A stretch of 64,000 nt of DNA from DAIOEK01 sp963721445 (lineage in GTDB: Bacteria; Chloroflexota; Anaerolineae; Anaerolineales; Anaerolineaceae), in the NCBI GenBank assembly GCA_963721445.1, contig CAVRIZ010000005.1, forward strand, positions 744,001 to 808,000. The letters are read 5' to 3'. This document shows, one piece after another, positions 45,870-54,774 of this stretch; the stretch's first letter is position 1, and the number at the start of each line of letters is the position of its first letter. The position numbers were made by a program, and so were the translations under genes. A model generated the notes under the pieces. That model saw nothing but the letters and a program-made list of their open reading frames with translations, was not told the origin of the DNA and made no database searches.

Positions 45870-45943
45870 TGCCCCAGGAGGGACTCGAACCCCCAACCTA
45901 GGCGTTAGGAGTGCCTCGCTCTATCCATTTGGGCCACTGGGGC
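45870..45943 (-). tRNA. tRNA-Arg (anticodon CCT)
   Basis: 74 nt. The acceptor arm GCCCCAG/CTGGGGC is perfect, the discriminator is A, the T-arm is GGGGG-TTCGAGT-CCCTC and the anticodon loop CTCCTAA gives anticodon CCT, which reads AGG. The anticodon stem has one A-C mismatch next to the loop. CCA is not encoded. Confidence 0.93.
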
Positions 45944-46096
45944 AACATCCCTATTTTACCGCAGAGTCTTTCCCTGACCAGAGGATAATACAACCAATCT
46001 TCTTCCTGGTTCTTTATCCTCCCTTTATGAATTTCACCTATTCCCACAAAAATCAAAAATGTGTCATAATTACGCCAGATAAAGGAGGTTTCACAA

Positions 46097-46957
46097 ATGA
46101 AATCACAATTTCGATATTTGAGCATTCTGCTGGTCATCGTTATCGGATTGACAGCATGCACACCCCTTGCCACACCTGTTCCACAATTACCTTCCGCAAC
46201 CGTGGATGTAAATCCGATCTATACTGCCGCAGCGAAAACTATCGCCGTTGAATCCACCCGGAATGCCGCGCTCATACCAACCGCCACAGAACTGGTTCTA
46301 CCCACCGCCACTGTTACTCCCACCCAGGAAGCAACCGTCGCGCCTGTTGTTCTGCTGGATCAGGCAGCTACCCCTACGATGTGGGTTCCCGCGGAGACTA
46401 GCGGTCGTCCTTCCATTACTGCCAAAGAGAATACCAACTGCCGTCAGGGTCCGGATCCGGCCTTTGAAGTGGTCACCGGCTTCTTGACTGGCGCGAAATC
46501 CGAAGTATTCGGTCGGTCGTATGGTGGAGGTTGGTGGTATATCAAGAATCCAACCAGCGAAGATCCCAAATATTGTTGGGTCTGGTCTTCCACAACTGAA
46601 GTTTCCGGCGATACAGGCAACGTCCCGGTATTGATCATCCCGACGCCTGTCAAATCACTCCCTAAAGTTACAGTCAGTTTAGGTGTATCACCTGTTGAAT
46701 CAGGAACCTGTCCGCAGACTTACAGCTTTACAGCGACCTTTACATCCGATCGGGCGGCAGATCTCAACTATATGGTTCTGGACGATGATGGTGCTACCCT
46801 CGATTCGGGGACAATATCATTCGCTGATGATGGAACGAAATCCATCAGTTTCAGCAAAAAGTATAGTGAAACCGTAACCAAATGGGCAATTGTTAGGATC
46901 AATTCTCCAGTCACCGGCAAATCCAACAAGGTATCCTATTCGTTGGATTGCCCGTAA
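46097..46957 (+). CDS. Lipoprotein with SH3b domain and Ig-like C-terminal domain
   Basis: 286 residues. The lipoprotein signal peptide ends at LTAC (Cys ~21). A Thr/Val/Pro-rich segment (~25-105) is followed by a bacterial SH3 domain (~115-185, ENTNCRQGPDPAFEVVTGFLTGAKSEVFGR..GWWYIKNP..YCWVW) with two Cys likely forming a disulfide. A beta-sandwich-like C-terminal domain (~200-286) starts and ends with Cys. SH3b domains commonly bind cell-wall peptides. AAAGGAGG precedes the ATG. It is paralogous to the gene at 47178. Confidence 0.85.
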   Translation: MKSQFRYLSILLVIVIGLTACTPLATPVPQLPSATVDVNPIYTAAAKTIAVESTRNAALIPTATELVLPTATVTPTQEATVAPVVLLDQAATPTMWVPAETSGRPSITAKENTNCRQGPDPAFEVVTGFLTGAKSEVFGRSYGGGWWYIKNPTSEDPKYCWVWSSTTEVSGDTGNVPVLIIPTPVKSLPKVTVSLGVSPVESGTCPQTYSFTATFTSDRAADLNYMVLDDDGATLDSGTISFADDGTKSISFSKKYSETVTKWAIVRINSPVTGKSNKVSYSLDCP

Positions 46958-46975
46958 TCCAGTCCTCAGCCTTGT

Positions 46976-47005
46976 AGCCTCCATCTTCGATGGAGGCTTT
47001 TTTTT
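46976..47005 (+). terminator. Terminator after first SH3b lipoprotein gene
   Basis: Perfect 10-bp stem AGCCTCCATC (46976-46985) with GATGGAGGCT (46989-46998), then eight T. Confidence 0.9.
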
Positions 47006-47065
47006 AATTTTCCATCTGGTATAAATATGTATGAAGATATTCGCTATTGAATATATAATTTTTCT

Positions 47066-47082
47066 TATACAATTGTTGTATA
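47066..47082. promoter_or_regulatory. Short palindrome upstream of second SH3b gene
   Basis: TATACAA-TTG-TTGTATA, perfect 7-bp arms, ~95 bp upstream of the ATG at 47178. Possible operator; no binding protein is suggested. Confidence 0.3.
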
Positions 47083-47177
47083 GTAGATTTGAACATCTAG
47101 TTGCTACGAATAATAGGGTCAATCACCCATTGACCTGCTTGTTATAATATTAAAGACTCTAGCTTGGGGAGGATTCT

Positions 47178-48059
47178 ATGAAAACCAATTTGCTGCGTAC
47201 AATGTTGCTCCTAATGATCAGCGTATTAGTGCTATCCAGTTGCGGATTAGGGGCAGGAGCGGGAGCTCCAACCTCTGATCCGGGTGTGTTCTTCACCCAG
47301 GCAGCAGAGACAATGAGTGTTGAGCTTACCCTATCAGCGTTGGGTGCCTTACCGGACGAATCCGTATCCACGCCTGTTCCACCGCCCACAGAAACACCCA
47401 TGCCTGTTCCAACGGACGAGCCTGTAATCCTGCCTACTGCCACTCTTGAACCAGTGGAGATCCTCCCGACAGATACGCCAGAACCTCCTCCTGCCCCCGA
47501 AACCCCGATATTGAGGGTGACAACAAATACAAATTGTAGAGCAGGCCCCAGCCCAATTTTCCGGGTGGAAGGGTATATCACCACTGCAATGGAACTCCCG
47601 GTGCGAGGTGTTAGCGAAGGGCGTTCCTGGTGGTGGGTGGACAATCCGACTTATCCCGATTACCACTGCTGGGTGTGGAAATATACATCAGAAGTGGAAG
47701 GTGATACCTCGCAAGTTCCCGTCTATCGGGAACCATGGACACCCACGCCTGGAGAAGCCGTGATGAGCGCCAGCATCGTCACCGGTCCATCGAGTGTGGT
47801 CGGAAAATGCCCGCAAAAGGTCACGTTCGGCGCGGTGATCCACACCAATACCGGTGGGCAGGTACACTACGAATGGTTCAAAAAGGGTGGAAACAAGACC
47901 GATAAAGGCTGGGTTACCATTGCCGCTGATTCTCAGGCAACCCTTATGTGGTCCTTCTATGTATCTGGCAGCGGAGAACAATATGTCCGGTTGAAGGTCA
48001 ATTACCCATCCCACCTCACATCCAATACCTGGAAATTTACGGTGAAGTGTACAAAATAG
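47178..48059 (+). CDS. Lipoprotein with SH3b domain and Ig-like C-terminal domain (paralogue)
   Basis: 293 residues with the same plan as the gene at 46097: lipobox LSSC (Cys ~22), an acidic Pro/Thr linker (~60-110), SH3b domain (~112-180, TNTNCRAGPSPIFRVEGYITTAMELPVRGVSEGRSWWWVDNP..HCWVW) and a C-terminal beta-sandwich with VGKCPQKVTFGAVI matching GTCPQTYSFTATF of the paralogue. Thus a tandem duplication. GGGGAGG precedes the ATG. Function unknown beyond likely cell-surface attachment. Confidence 0.85.
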   Translation: MKTNLLRTMLLLMISVLVLSSCGLGAGAGAPTSDPGVFFTQAAETMSVELTLSALGALPDESVSTPVPPPTETPMPVPTDEPVILPTATLEPVEILPTDTPEPPPAPETPILRVTTNTNCRAGPSPIFRVEGYITTAMELPVRGVSEGRSWWWVDNPTYPDYHCWVWKYTSEVEGDTSQVPVYREPWTPTPGEAVMSASIVTGPSSVVGKCPQKVTFGAVIHTNTGGQVHYEWFKKGGNKTDKGWVTIAADSQATLMWSFYVSGSGEQYVRLKVNYPSHLTSNTWKFTVKCTK

Positions 48060-48115
48060 AATTCTACTTAATTTGATAGAATGTTCAAAATCAACAGCTT
48101 ATGTTGGTAAGCATG

Positions 48116-48140
48116 AAGGAGGATGATGATCATCCTCTTT
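48116..48140. terminator. Bidirectional terminator between convergent genes
   Basis: GAGGATG (48119-48125) pairs with CATCCTC (48131-48137), extended by A/T and one G-T pair on both sides, then TTTCATTT. Confidence 0.65.
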
Positions 48141-51100
48141 CATTTATTTTGATGGTGTTCCAGCTTATCCTGATACATTCGCTGGTCTGCCTCTCGCATC
48201 ACTTCGACTAGAGGTTCGCCAGGATTTGCGGTTGCCACCCCGATGGAGAGATAGAGTTGGTAAGGGGCAACATTCCGGCTGTTTTCCTCTGCAATCGCCT
48301 GCCTTAGCCGATTCAAAAGGCATATTCCGATATCCTGATCTGTTTTAGGGAGCAGCACGGCGAATTCATCCCCGCCGATCCGTGCAACGACATCTTCCGG
48401 GCGGAAGGTCATCCGCATTACCTGAGCAGCTTTTTTCAAGAGTTGGTCACCGGCAGAATGTCCAAGCGTGTCGTTGGTTTCTTTTAGAAAATCGGTATCA
48501 GCGATCAGGATACTAACTGGATATTGTCGGCTCACCTGCAGACGGGCTAACTCTGCTTCGAAATAGCTGCGTGAGTATAAACCGGTCAATCCATCGTGAG
48601 TACTCAGGAATATAAGTTGATCCTCGGAAATTTTTCGGTCCGTTATGTCTGTCAGAGCAACAATCGCTCTGCCGAAAGATTTTTCATATCCCGGGACAAC
48701 AATGAAGTGAAGGTTATGGTATCGGATAACGCCATCCTTTATATCATTTGCACCTTCACAGCTGAAATGGGTGCTTCCATTACTGATTTCAACCATCTCC
48801 TGAATAAATAAATCATCCGGTTTTAATTGCTGGGTCACAAGGTAGTTTTTAAAGAGTTCTTCCTTGGACGAGACATCAACCAATTGGATTGCTGCCTGAT
48901 TGACATCAATTACTTTCATGAGGTCAATCAACGTATGTACCTCCTTTGGATGCGCATCCAGGTACTTTTGGATATCCGTAACACCTTTGATATTCTGTAA
49001 ATAATCCAACCGTTTCTTAACCTGTGAGAAATCTTCCTCCCACAAAGCGATCGGGGTATGTTCAAAAAGATCGTAGAACCGTGCCTGGCTTTCAGACAGA
49101 GCCTGCTCGATTTGTTTCCTCTCGGTAATATCGTACAAAACCCCATGCCATAAACTTCTCCCTTTTTCATCTTTGAAGAGTAGGGCATGGTCAAGCACCC
49201 AGATGACTTTCCCATCTTTTCGGACCATTCGGTATTCCACCTGGAATGGTTCACCGGTTTTGTTTGTGCGCACATTTTCCTGTTCAACTCGATCACGGTC
49301 TGCAGGATAGATCAGTTGCCAGTATAGATGTGGGTCGCTCAACAGTTCATCTGATGAATAACCGGTCAATTCTTTCATGCGAGGGCTTATATATATTCCG
49401 GTAGACATTTCATCAGCTTCATCAATGTACACAACAGCGGCAATTTGTTCTGCCAGAATCCGATAGCGCGCTTCGGCAGTAGTGAGTTTTTCTTCGCTCA
49501 AAATTCGTGATTTCGTGCTTGCCAGCATCTCAACAGAGAGCTTTAAGAATTGTAAAGTATTGTCGGTCCATTCTCTTGTTTCATTCGCGGATTCCACCCA
49601 GATAGTACCCACAAGACTCCGATTGGAAGAAACCACTGGCAAGGACAAGATTGCGCTGGGTGAATAACCAAGGAAGGAATAAATTTCCTGACTAACTTCA
49701 TCCGCTTCCCGCTGATTATTTTTCCAGCTAAACACCGTTTTATTTTGGATGATTTCCCATATTGAAGGATAAACCGTTTCCATCCTATCAGGCAGGGACA
49801 GATTTCCACCGGGGTGTGAACTGGAAGTCCAATCGTAGATCTCGGATGGGACCTGAGCATCCATGGAAAAGAGGGCGAAACAACACCGGTCTACATGCAG
49901 GTATTCCCCAACCATGGATAATACTATAAGGGTTTCCTGGGTTTTATTATCAAATTGAATTTGATTGAGTTTTGCAGCTATTCCAGTCAGAACGCTCTCT
50001 GTCCGAAGCCGTTCTTGTATTGAGACCTCGAATTCTTTTCGGTGGGTTATGTCCCGGGAAACTGATGTAATGCCGATAGCCTTGCCCTGATCGTCCAAAA
50101 CCGGAACTTTGATCGTCTCATACCAGATCTGTTTACCAGAAGGAGCTACATCTGCGAATTCAGTTACCTTGGCAATCTGGGTTTGAAGTATCTCATCCTC
50201 ATCCAGGTCAGATTTAGCGGCGTATTCGGGATCAAATATATCGCTATTCGTCTTGCCAATGATTTCTTCTTCACGAAGGTGAAAAAAGTTACAAAAGGTC
50301 TCGTTTGCGGCTAAAAATCTCTTCTGTCCGTCTTTTAGGCTGACCAGATCCGGCATGTTGTTTAACAAACTTTTAAGACGAGCTTCACTTTCTTTAAGGG
50401 CAAGCTCGGTATGATATCGGTTCGAAATGTCGCGTGAAATCCCGACTGCGCCTTTGACTTTCCCGTCCACTATCCACGGTGATTTGATGGTTTCAAACCA
50501 TCTGGAAGGCTCATCAGGACGTAGCTGCGCTTCGAACCTCATCGGTTTCTGGGCTTCCATCACCATCCGATCAGCTTCCACAAATGACCTGGCGATTTCC
50601 GGTTCGAATACATCTTCATCCATTTTACCCACCACATTCTCCCGTCGGATGGAATGTAGCTTTTCCATTTCCTGGTTGATAGCCAGGTATTTGCCGAATT
50701 CATCCTTTAACCAGGCTGGGTCGGGAAGATTGTTGATGAAGGAGGTGAGCAACTGCTCACTGGACCGGGTTTCAGCCTCAGAAGTAACCAGAGATGTGAT
50801 ATCGGTGACAGACATCAGTATATATCGCGGTTTCGTATGTTCTTTCTGAACCGGTGAGCAACTCCCCTGCACCCATCGAGTTTCATCCATTACGGTCTGA
50901 AGCCGAAACTTGGTTTGAATGATTGCTTTCTCTTTGATGCAGGCATGAATTGCTGATTGAACCTGGGATACATCATCCGGATGAATGATGGAACTCAAGT
51001 TGATTCCGGTTATATCTCTTTCGGGATAACCTGCCAATTGACTAAATCGCGGGTTTGCGAAACTGATTACCCCCGACCTGTCCACCTGACATAGCCCAAA

Positions 51101-52111
51101 CGGTGTCAACTTGGCTATAGCCGATAATCTTTCTTCGTGGGTTGAGATATCAATAAAGAATTGATGACGCTCGGAAATAAAGGCATTGACCACATATGCA
51201 ACCACGATTGCGCTTACAGACAATAATTCGAGTTCGATGGCTTCTTCCAGATAAAAATGCCGCTGGCTTGCCATTAACATTTCGATGGAAAAAATCAGCC
51301 AAAAGAAGATGGATGCTACAGCCCGATTAAAGCGGATCGTCGCATAAATGATCGGAATGGTAAATAATGAATAAATGAGGAGATCTTCAGTCCCTGGAAG
51401 TTTGGTTAGAATTATTAGAAGGACAGTGGTGGTCAGCCCAACAACCAAAACCTCTGCCAAAATGCCTTTGTGCGAAAATACAGAATCTCGCACAATCCTT
51501 ACAAAGCCGGTTACTGTTTCCAGTTCCGAGTTTTCCGGATTCCGGATCAAACCGACATAGGAAAGTATGAGGAATCCAACGAAGACGATCCCCAGAAAAT
51601 CTCGTAAAGCGTAAAAGAGGGATGCATTGAACGGAAAGTCTGGCAGTATGAGTGGATTTAATGCCAGAAATTGATGGTTGGAAATACCGGTTATTATGGC
51701 GATTACAAGGGCTGTAATTGAAAGAGCAATCGTATCCTGGAGTGAGACTTTTTGGATATCGATCTTGAAGAGTCTACGGGAGAACTTTGGTAATGCGACA
51801 ACAACCAACCCGAAAATCGATGAATATACTAAACCGAACATATTTGCCTGTTGATGGCCAAAGATCACCCGGCTAAAGTAATCACATAAGATAAGAGGAA
51901 TAATATAAGCGGGGTGACCTAAAAACCCGACAGCGAATGCAATCCCAAGAGCCGGATGCCAGGCAAGGAGTGGAGAAATCGAATAAAACCGATAGAAAAG
52001 CCACTCGGCGGCGAAGTAGACAAGAATCAAACTGACTATTTTGAAGATAGCCCAATACCAAGTACTTTTTATGGTTTGATCCAAAGACGGCGCCTTACCC
52101 ACATGACTCAC
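48140..52111 (-). CDS. Large membrane sensor diguanylate cyclase (MASE1-PAS-GAF-GGDEF)
   Basis: 1323 residues. The N-terminal ~310 residues contain about eight transmembrane helices with a MASE1-like pattern. Several PAS domains follow (~320-700; each opens with SEARLKSLLNNMPDLVSLKDG-like text), then a GAF domain (~715-890), two further PAS domains (~900-1140) and a GGDEF domain (~1160-1320). The catalytic motif GGDEF is intact, and RPED five residues before it is a c-di-GMP inhibitory (I) site. It should make c-di-GMP in response to membrane and cytosolic signals. There is no EAL domain. It is monocistronic and convergent with the SH3b lipoprotein gene. Confidence 0.93.
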   Translation of the reverse strand: MSHVGKAPSLDQTIKSTWYWAIFKIVSLILVYFAAEWLFYRFYSISPLLAWHPALGIAFAVGFLGHPAYIIPLILCDYFSRVIFGHQQANMFGLVYSSIFGLVVVALPKFSRRLFKIDIQKVSLQDTIALSITALVIAIITGISNHQFLALNPLILPDFPFNASLFYALRDFLGIVFVGFLILSYVGLIRNPENSELETVTGFVRIVRDSVFSHKGILAEVLVVGLTTTVLLIILTKLPGTEDLLIYSLFTIPIIYATIRFNRAVASIFFWLIFSIEMLMASQRHFYLEEAIELELLSVSAIVVAYVVNAFISERHQFFIDISTHEERLSAIAKLTPFGLCQVDRSGVISFANPRFSQLAGYPERDITGINLSSIIHPDDVSQVQSAIHACIKEKAIIQTKFRLQTVMDETRWVQGSCSPVQKEHTKPRYILMSVTDITSLVTSEAETRSSEQLLTSFINNLPDPAWLKDEFGKYLAINQEMEKLHSIRRENVVGKMDEDVFEPEIARSFVEADRMVMEAQKPMRFEAQLRPDEPSRWFETIKSPWIVDGKVKGAVGISRDISNRYHTELALKESEARLKSLLNNMPDLVSLKDGQKRFLAANETFCNFFHLREEEIIGKTNSDIFDPEYAAKSDLDEDEILQTQIAKVTEFADVAPSGKQIWYETIKVPVLDDQGKAIGITSVSRDITHRKEFEVSIQERLRTESVLTGIAAKLNQIQFDNKTQETLIVLSMVGEYLHVDRCCFALFSMDAQVPSEIYDWTSSSHPGGNLSLPDRMETVYPSIWEIIQNKTVFSWKNNQREADEVSQEIYSFLGYSPSAILSLPVVSSNRSLVGTIWVESANETREWTDNTLQFLKLSVEMLASTKSRILSEEKLTTAEARYRILAEQIAAVVYIDEADEMSTGIYISPRMKELTGYSSDELLSDPHLYWQLIYPADRDRVEQENVRTNKTGEPFQVEYRMVRKDGKVIWVLDHALLFKDEKGRSLWHGVLYDITERKQIEQALSESQARFYDLFEHTPIALWEEDFSQVKKRLDYLQNIKGVTDIQKYLDAHPKEVHTLIDLMKVIDVNQAAIQLVDVSSKEELFKNYLVTQQLKPDDLFIQEMVEISNGSTHFSCEGANDIKDGVIRYHNLHFIVVPGYEKSFGRAIVALTDITDRKISEDQLIFLSTHDGLTGLYSRSYFEAELARLQVSRQYPVSILIADTDFLKETNDTLGHSAGDQLLKKAAQVMRMTFRPEDVVARIGGDEFAVLLPKTDQDIGICLLNRLRQAIAEENSRNVAPYQLYLSIGVATANPGEPLVEVMREADQRMYQDKLEHHQNK

Positions 52112-52234
52112 CTTTTATCTTTGATCTACTTACCCCCAAGGATTACCATAAGAACCATTATATCATTACTTATTTTTTCAAAAGATGTTCAAAAGATGAC
52201 TGAATATTGCTTTAATATTATGGTAGACAAAATA

Positions 52235-52243
52235 TGTTATAAT
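52235..52243 (+). promoter_or_regulatory. Extended -10 promoter of metK
   Basis: TGTTATAAT, 27 bp upstream of the riboswitch. Confidence 0.6.
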
Positions 52244-52268
52244 GCCAGAAATTAAATAGCCCTAGCGG

Positions 52269-52373
<105 letters not shown>

Positions 52374-52396
52374 GGCAGCCGAACGTGAATTTCAGC

Positions 52397-52437
52397 GTTT
52401 GCCCCTCAATATCACCGCAGGGGCAAACTTTTTATTT
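52397..52437 (+). terminator. Riboswitch-controlled terminator of metK
   Basis: GTTTGCCCCT (52397-52406) pairs with AGGGGCAAAC (52419-52428), then TTTTTATTT. The 3' strand of P1 (GAGGGCA at 52371-52377) can pair with TGCCCCTC (52400-52407) to form the antiterminator, so SAM binding favours termination. Confidence 0.85.
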
Positions 52438-52453
52438 CAAAGGAGAATTGATT

Positions 52454-53667
52454 ATGACTACCACCTTTATGTCGTCACCCAAGTATCTTTTTACCTCCGA
52501 ATCGGTGACCGAAGGCCATCCTGATAAAATTTGTGATCAGGTGAGTGATGCAGTCCTGGATGCATGCCTTGAAGACGATAGCTTCAGCCGGGTTGCCTGC
52601 GAGACAGCTACGAAAACCGGTTTTATTCTTGTCCTGGGCGAGATAACCACCCATGCAGACATTAATTTTGACCAGTTAATTCGGACTGTTGTAAAGAACA
52701 TCGGTTACGACAACACCGATAAAGGGTTTGATGGCAATACCTGCGGTGTTCAGGTAGCCATTGCTGAACAAAGCCACGACATCGCCCTGGGTGTGGATCG
52801 GGCAATGGAATCCAAGGCCGGTGAGATGACCGACAAAGAAATTGAAGCTATCGGTGCCGGTGATCAGGGAATGATGTTTGGCTACGCCTGTAATGAGACC
52901 CCGGTGTTGATGCCGGCACCTATTTACTATGCGCATAAACTGACCCGTCAATTGGCCATCGCCAGAAAATCTGGTCAACTCAATTGGCTCCGTCCGGATG
53001 GCAAGAGTCAGGTGACTGTCGAATATGAATATGGGAAAGTCAAACGGATTGACACGGTTTTGATAAGCACGCAACATTCACCAGATATATCCCATGCGGA
53101 TATCGCGGAAGCAGTCAGGGAATATATCATTAATCCGGTTCTCCCTGATTCAATCGTGGATGATAACCTCAAGGTCTATGTTAATCCTACCGGACGTTTT
53201 GTGATCGGTGGTCCGATGGGTGATGCAGGCGTAACCGGGAGAAAGATCATCGTTGATACGTATGGCGGTATGGGACGCCACGGAGGCGGAGCGTTCTCGG
53301 GCAAAGACCCGACGAAAGTGGATCGCTCGGGTGCGTACGCAGCCCGCTGGGTGGCAAAAAATATTGTGGCAGCCGGTCTTGGCAGATCGGTGTGAGATTC
53401 AGGTTGCATATGCCATTGGAATAGCTCACCCACTCAGCATTAACGTGGAGACATTTGGCACGGGTAAAATCGATGACGAAAAGATTGCCCAAACCGTTCG
53501 GGATGTCTTCGATCTGCGCCCCGGCGCCATCTTGCGCGATCTCAATCTACGCCGTCCTATCTATCAGCAGACCGCATCCTACGGGCATTTTGGCCGTGAA
53601 GAAGCTGACTTCACCTGGGAAAAAACAAACAAGGTTGCTGATCTCCGATTCTGCTGCTGGTATATAA
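52454..53667 (+). CDS. metK: S-adenosylmethionine synthetase (two single-base frameshifts)
   Basis: Makes SAM from methionine and ATP. The start TTTFMSSPKYLFTSESVTEGHPDKICDQVSDA, the GAGDQGMMFGYAC motif and GGAFSGKDPTKVDRSGAYAARW are unmistakable. The frame then breaks at 53381-53382 (one extra G). The next frame continues ADRCEIQVAYAIGIAHPLSI and DLRPGAILRDLNLRRPIY to VADLR, where one extra T at 53649-53650 hides the natural ending SAAGI and stop at 53667. Without the two bases it has 403 residues, the family norm. ATG 52454 follows AAAGGAG. As the gene is normally essential, these are probably sequencing errors. Confidence 0.95.
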
Positions 53668-53691
53668 ATAAGGTAATCCTTTTATATCCAG

Positions 53692-53725
53692 AAATCCCGT
53701 CGTGCAAAACGGCGGGATTTTTCTT
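53692..53725 (+). terminator. Terminator after metK
   Basis: 12-bp stem (53692-53703 with 53709-53720), one G-T, GCAAA loop, then TTCTTT. Confidence 0.85.
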
Positions 53726-53793
53726 TAATACATATTGACTTTATCCAGATATGTCTTCTGTGCAGTTATAATAAGACACTATCGGATATCCAT

Positions 53794-54726
53794 ATGAGAA
53801 AAATAATCATCTGTCTCGTTTTAGTCGCTATTTTTATTGGTATACAACCCGTTAACGTGTTTGCACAACAGGATACCCCCATACTGGAGACGCATCTTGC
53901 TGTTCTTGAAGTCGATTTGCGCCCTGAATTTGACCAACCAGATATGTTGGTAATCTACCACCTGGTCCTCGCTGCAGATGAAAAACTTCCTGCTTCCATC
54001 ACTGTTCGTGTTCCAGCCAGAGTATTAAAACCAACGGCAGTTCAAGCGGTTGATTCAAGTGATGGAAGTTTGACTCTTCTTCCTTACACCACAACCAGTG
54101 AAGAAAACTGGTTATTCGTCTCTTTTACCACACCGACATCTGAAATCAATTTCGAATTCCACGATCCTTTATTAACGAAAAATGGCAATTTGAGAAATTA
54201 TCAATTTCTATGGGCTGGTGACTATGAAATTGATAATTTATCCATTTATATTCAAGAACCAATGGGCGCCAGCAAAGTGTCAATCACTCCGTCCCTGGGT
54301 AGCCCTAAAACGGGAGAAAACGGTCTGGTTTATTATTATTCCCAATTGGGTGGATTAAGCCTTGGCACGGGATTTTCAGTTGGCATCCAGTACGAAAAAG
54401 AAACGGATGCATTAAGCCTTCCTCAATTACAGGTTCAACCGTCTGGCACGCTGGATGATTCCACTCCCGGGAGAGTAACTTTAATGGAGTTGGTCCCCTG
54501 GTTGGTCGGTTTTGCACTGATTTTGATGGTCGCAGGGGGTTTCTGGTGGCTATGGGTAATTCGGCATTCGCCTAACCAGCAAAAGAAATACTTCCGCCAT
54601 CGTACAACGGTCAATCAAAAGAAGGATTCTGGAGAAGACCACGTCTACTGCCATGAGTGCGGTCAGCGGGCAGAAAAAGGGGATATTTTCTGCCGTGTTT
54701 GTGGTTCAAGACTTCGATTATCCTGA
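53794..54726 (+). CDS. Secreted membrane-anchored protein with C-terminal zinc ribbon
   Basis: 310 residues. A signal peptide (~1-24, FAQQDT) is followed by an extracytoplasmic beta-sandwich-like region (~30-215), one transmembrane helix (~235-258, WLVGFALILMVAGGFWWLWV) and a cytoplasmic tail ending in a zinc ribbon (HVYCHECGQRAEKGDIFCRVCGSRL, four Cys). The cytoplasmic zinc ribbon after an extracellular domain suggests a signal link across the membrane, but no family is recognised. A TATAAT lies 21 nt before the ATG and no Shine-Dalgarno sequence is seen. Confidence 0.8.
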   Translation: MRKIIICLVLVAIFIGIQPVNVFAQQDTPILETHLAVLEVDLRPEFDQPDMLVIYHLVLAADEKLPASITVRVPARVLKPTAVQAVDSSDGSLTLLPYTTTSEENWLFVSFTTPTSEINFEFHDPLLTKNGNLRNYQFLWAGDYEIDNLSIYIQEPMGASKVSITPSLGSPKTGENGLVYYYSQLGGLSLGTGFSVGIQYEKETDALSLPQLQVQPSGTLDDSTPGRVTLMELVPWLVGFALILMVAGGFWWLWVIRHSPNQQKKYFRHRTTVNQKKDSGEDHVYCHECGQRAEKGDIFCRVCGSRLRLS

Positions 54727-54732
54727 TACAAA

Positions 54733-54765
54733 AAAGACCAGACATGATTTGTCTGGTCTTTCTCG
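54733..54765. terminator. Bidirectional terminator between convergent genes
   Basis: Perfect 12-bp stem (54733-54744 with 54750-54761), 5-nt loop, A-tract before and TTTC after. Confidence 0.85.
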
Positions 54766-54774
54766 AAATTACTC

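Noticed and set aside
45870..45943. tRNA gene as an attachment site of an integrated element
   Set aside because: No integrase, no repeat of the tRNA 3' end nearby and the flanking genes look like ordinary chromosome.
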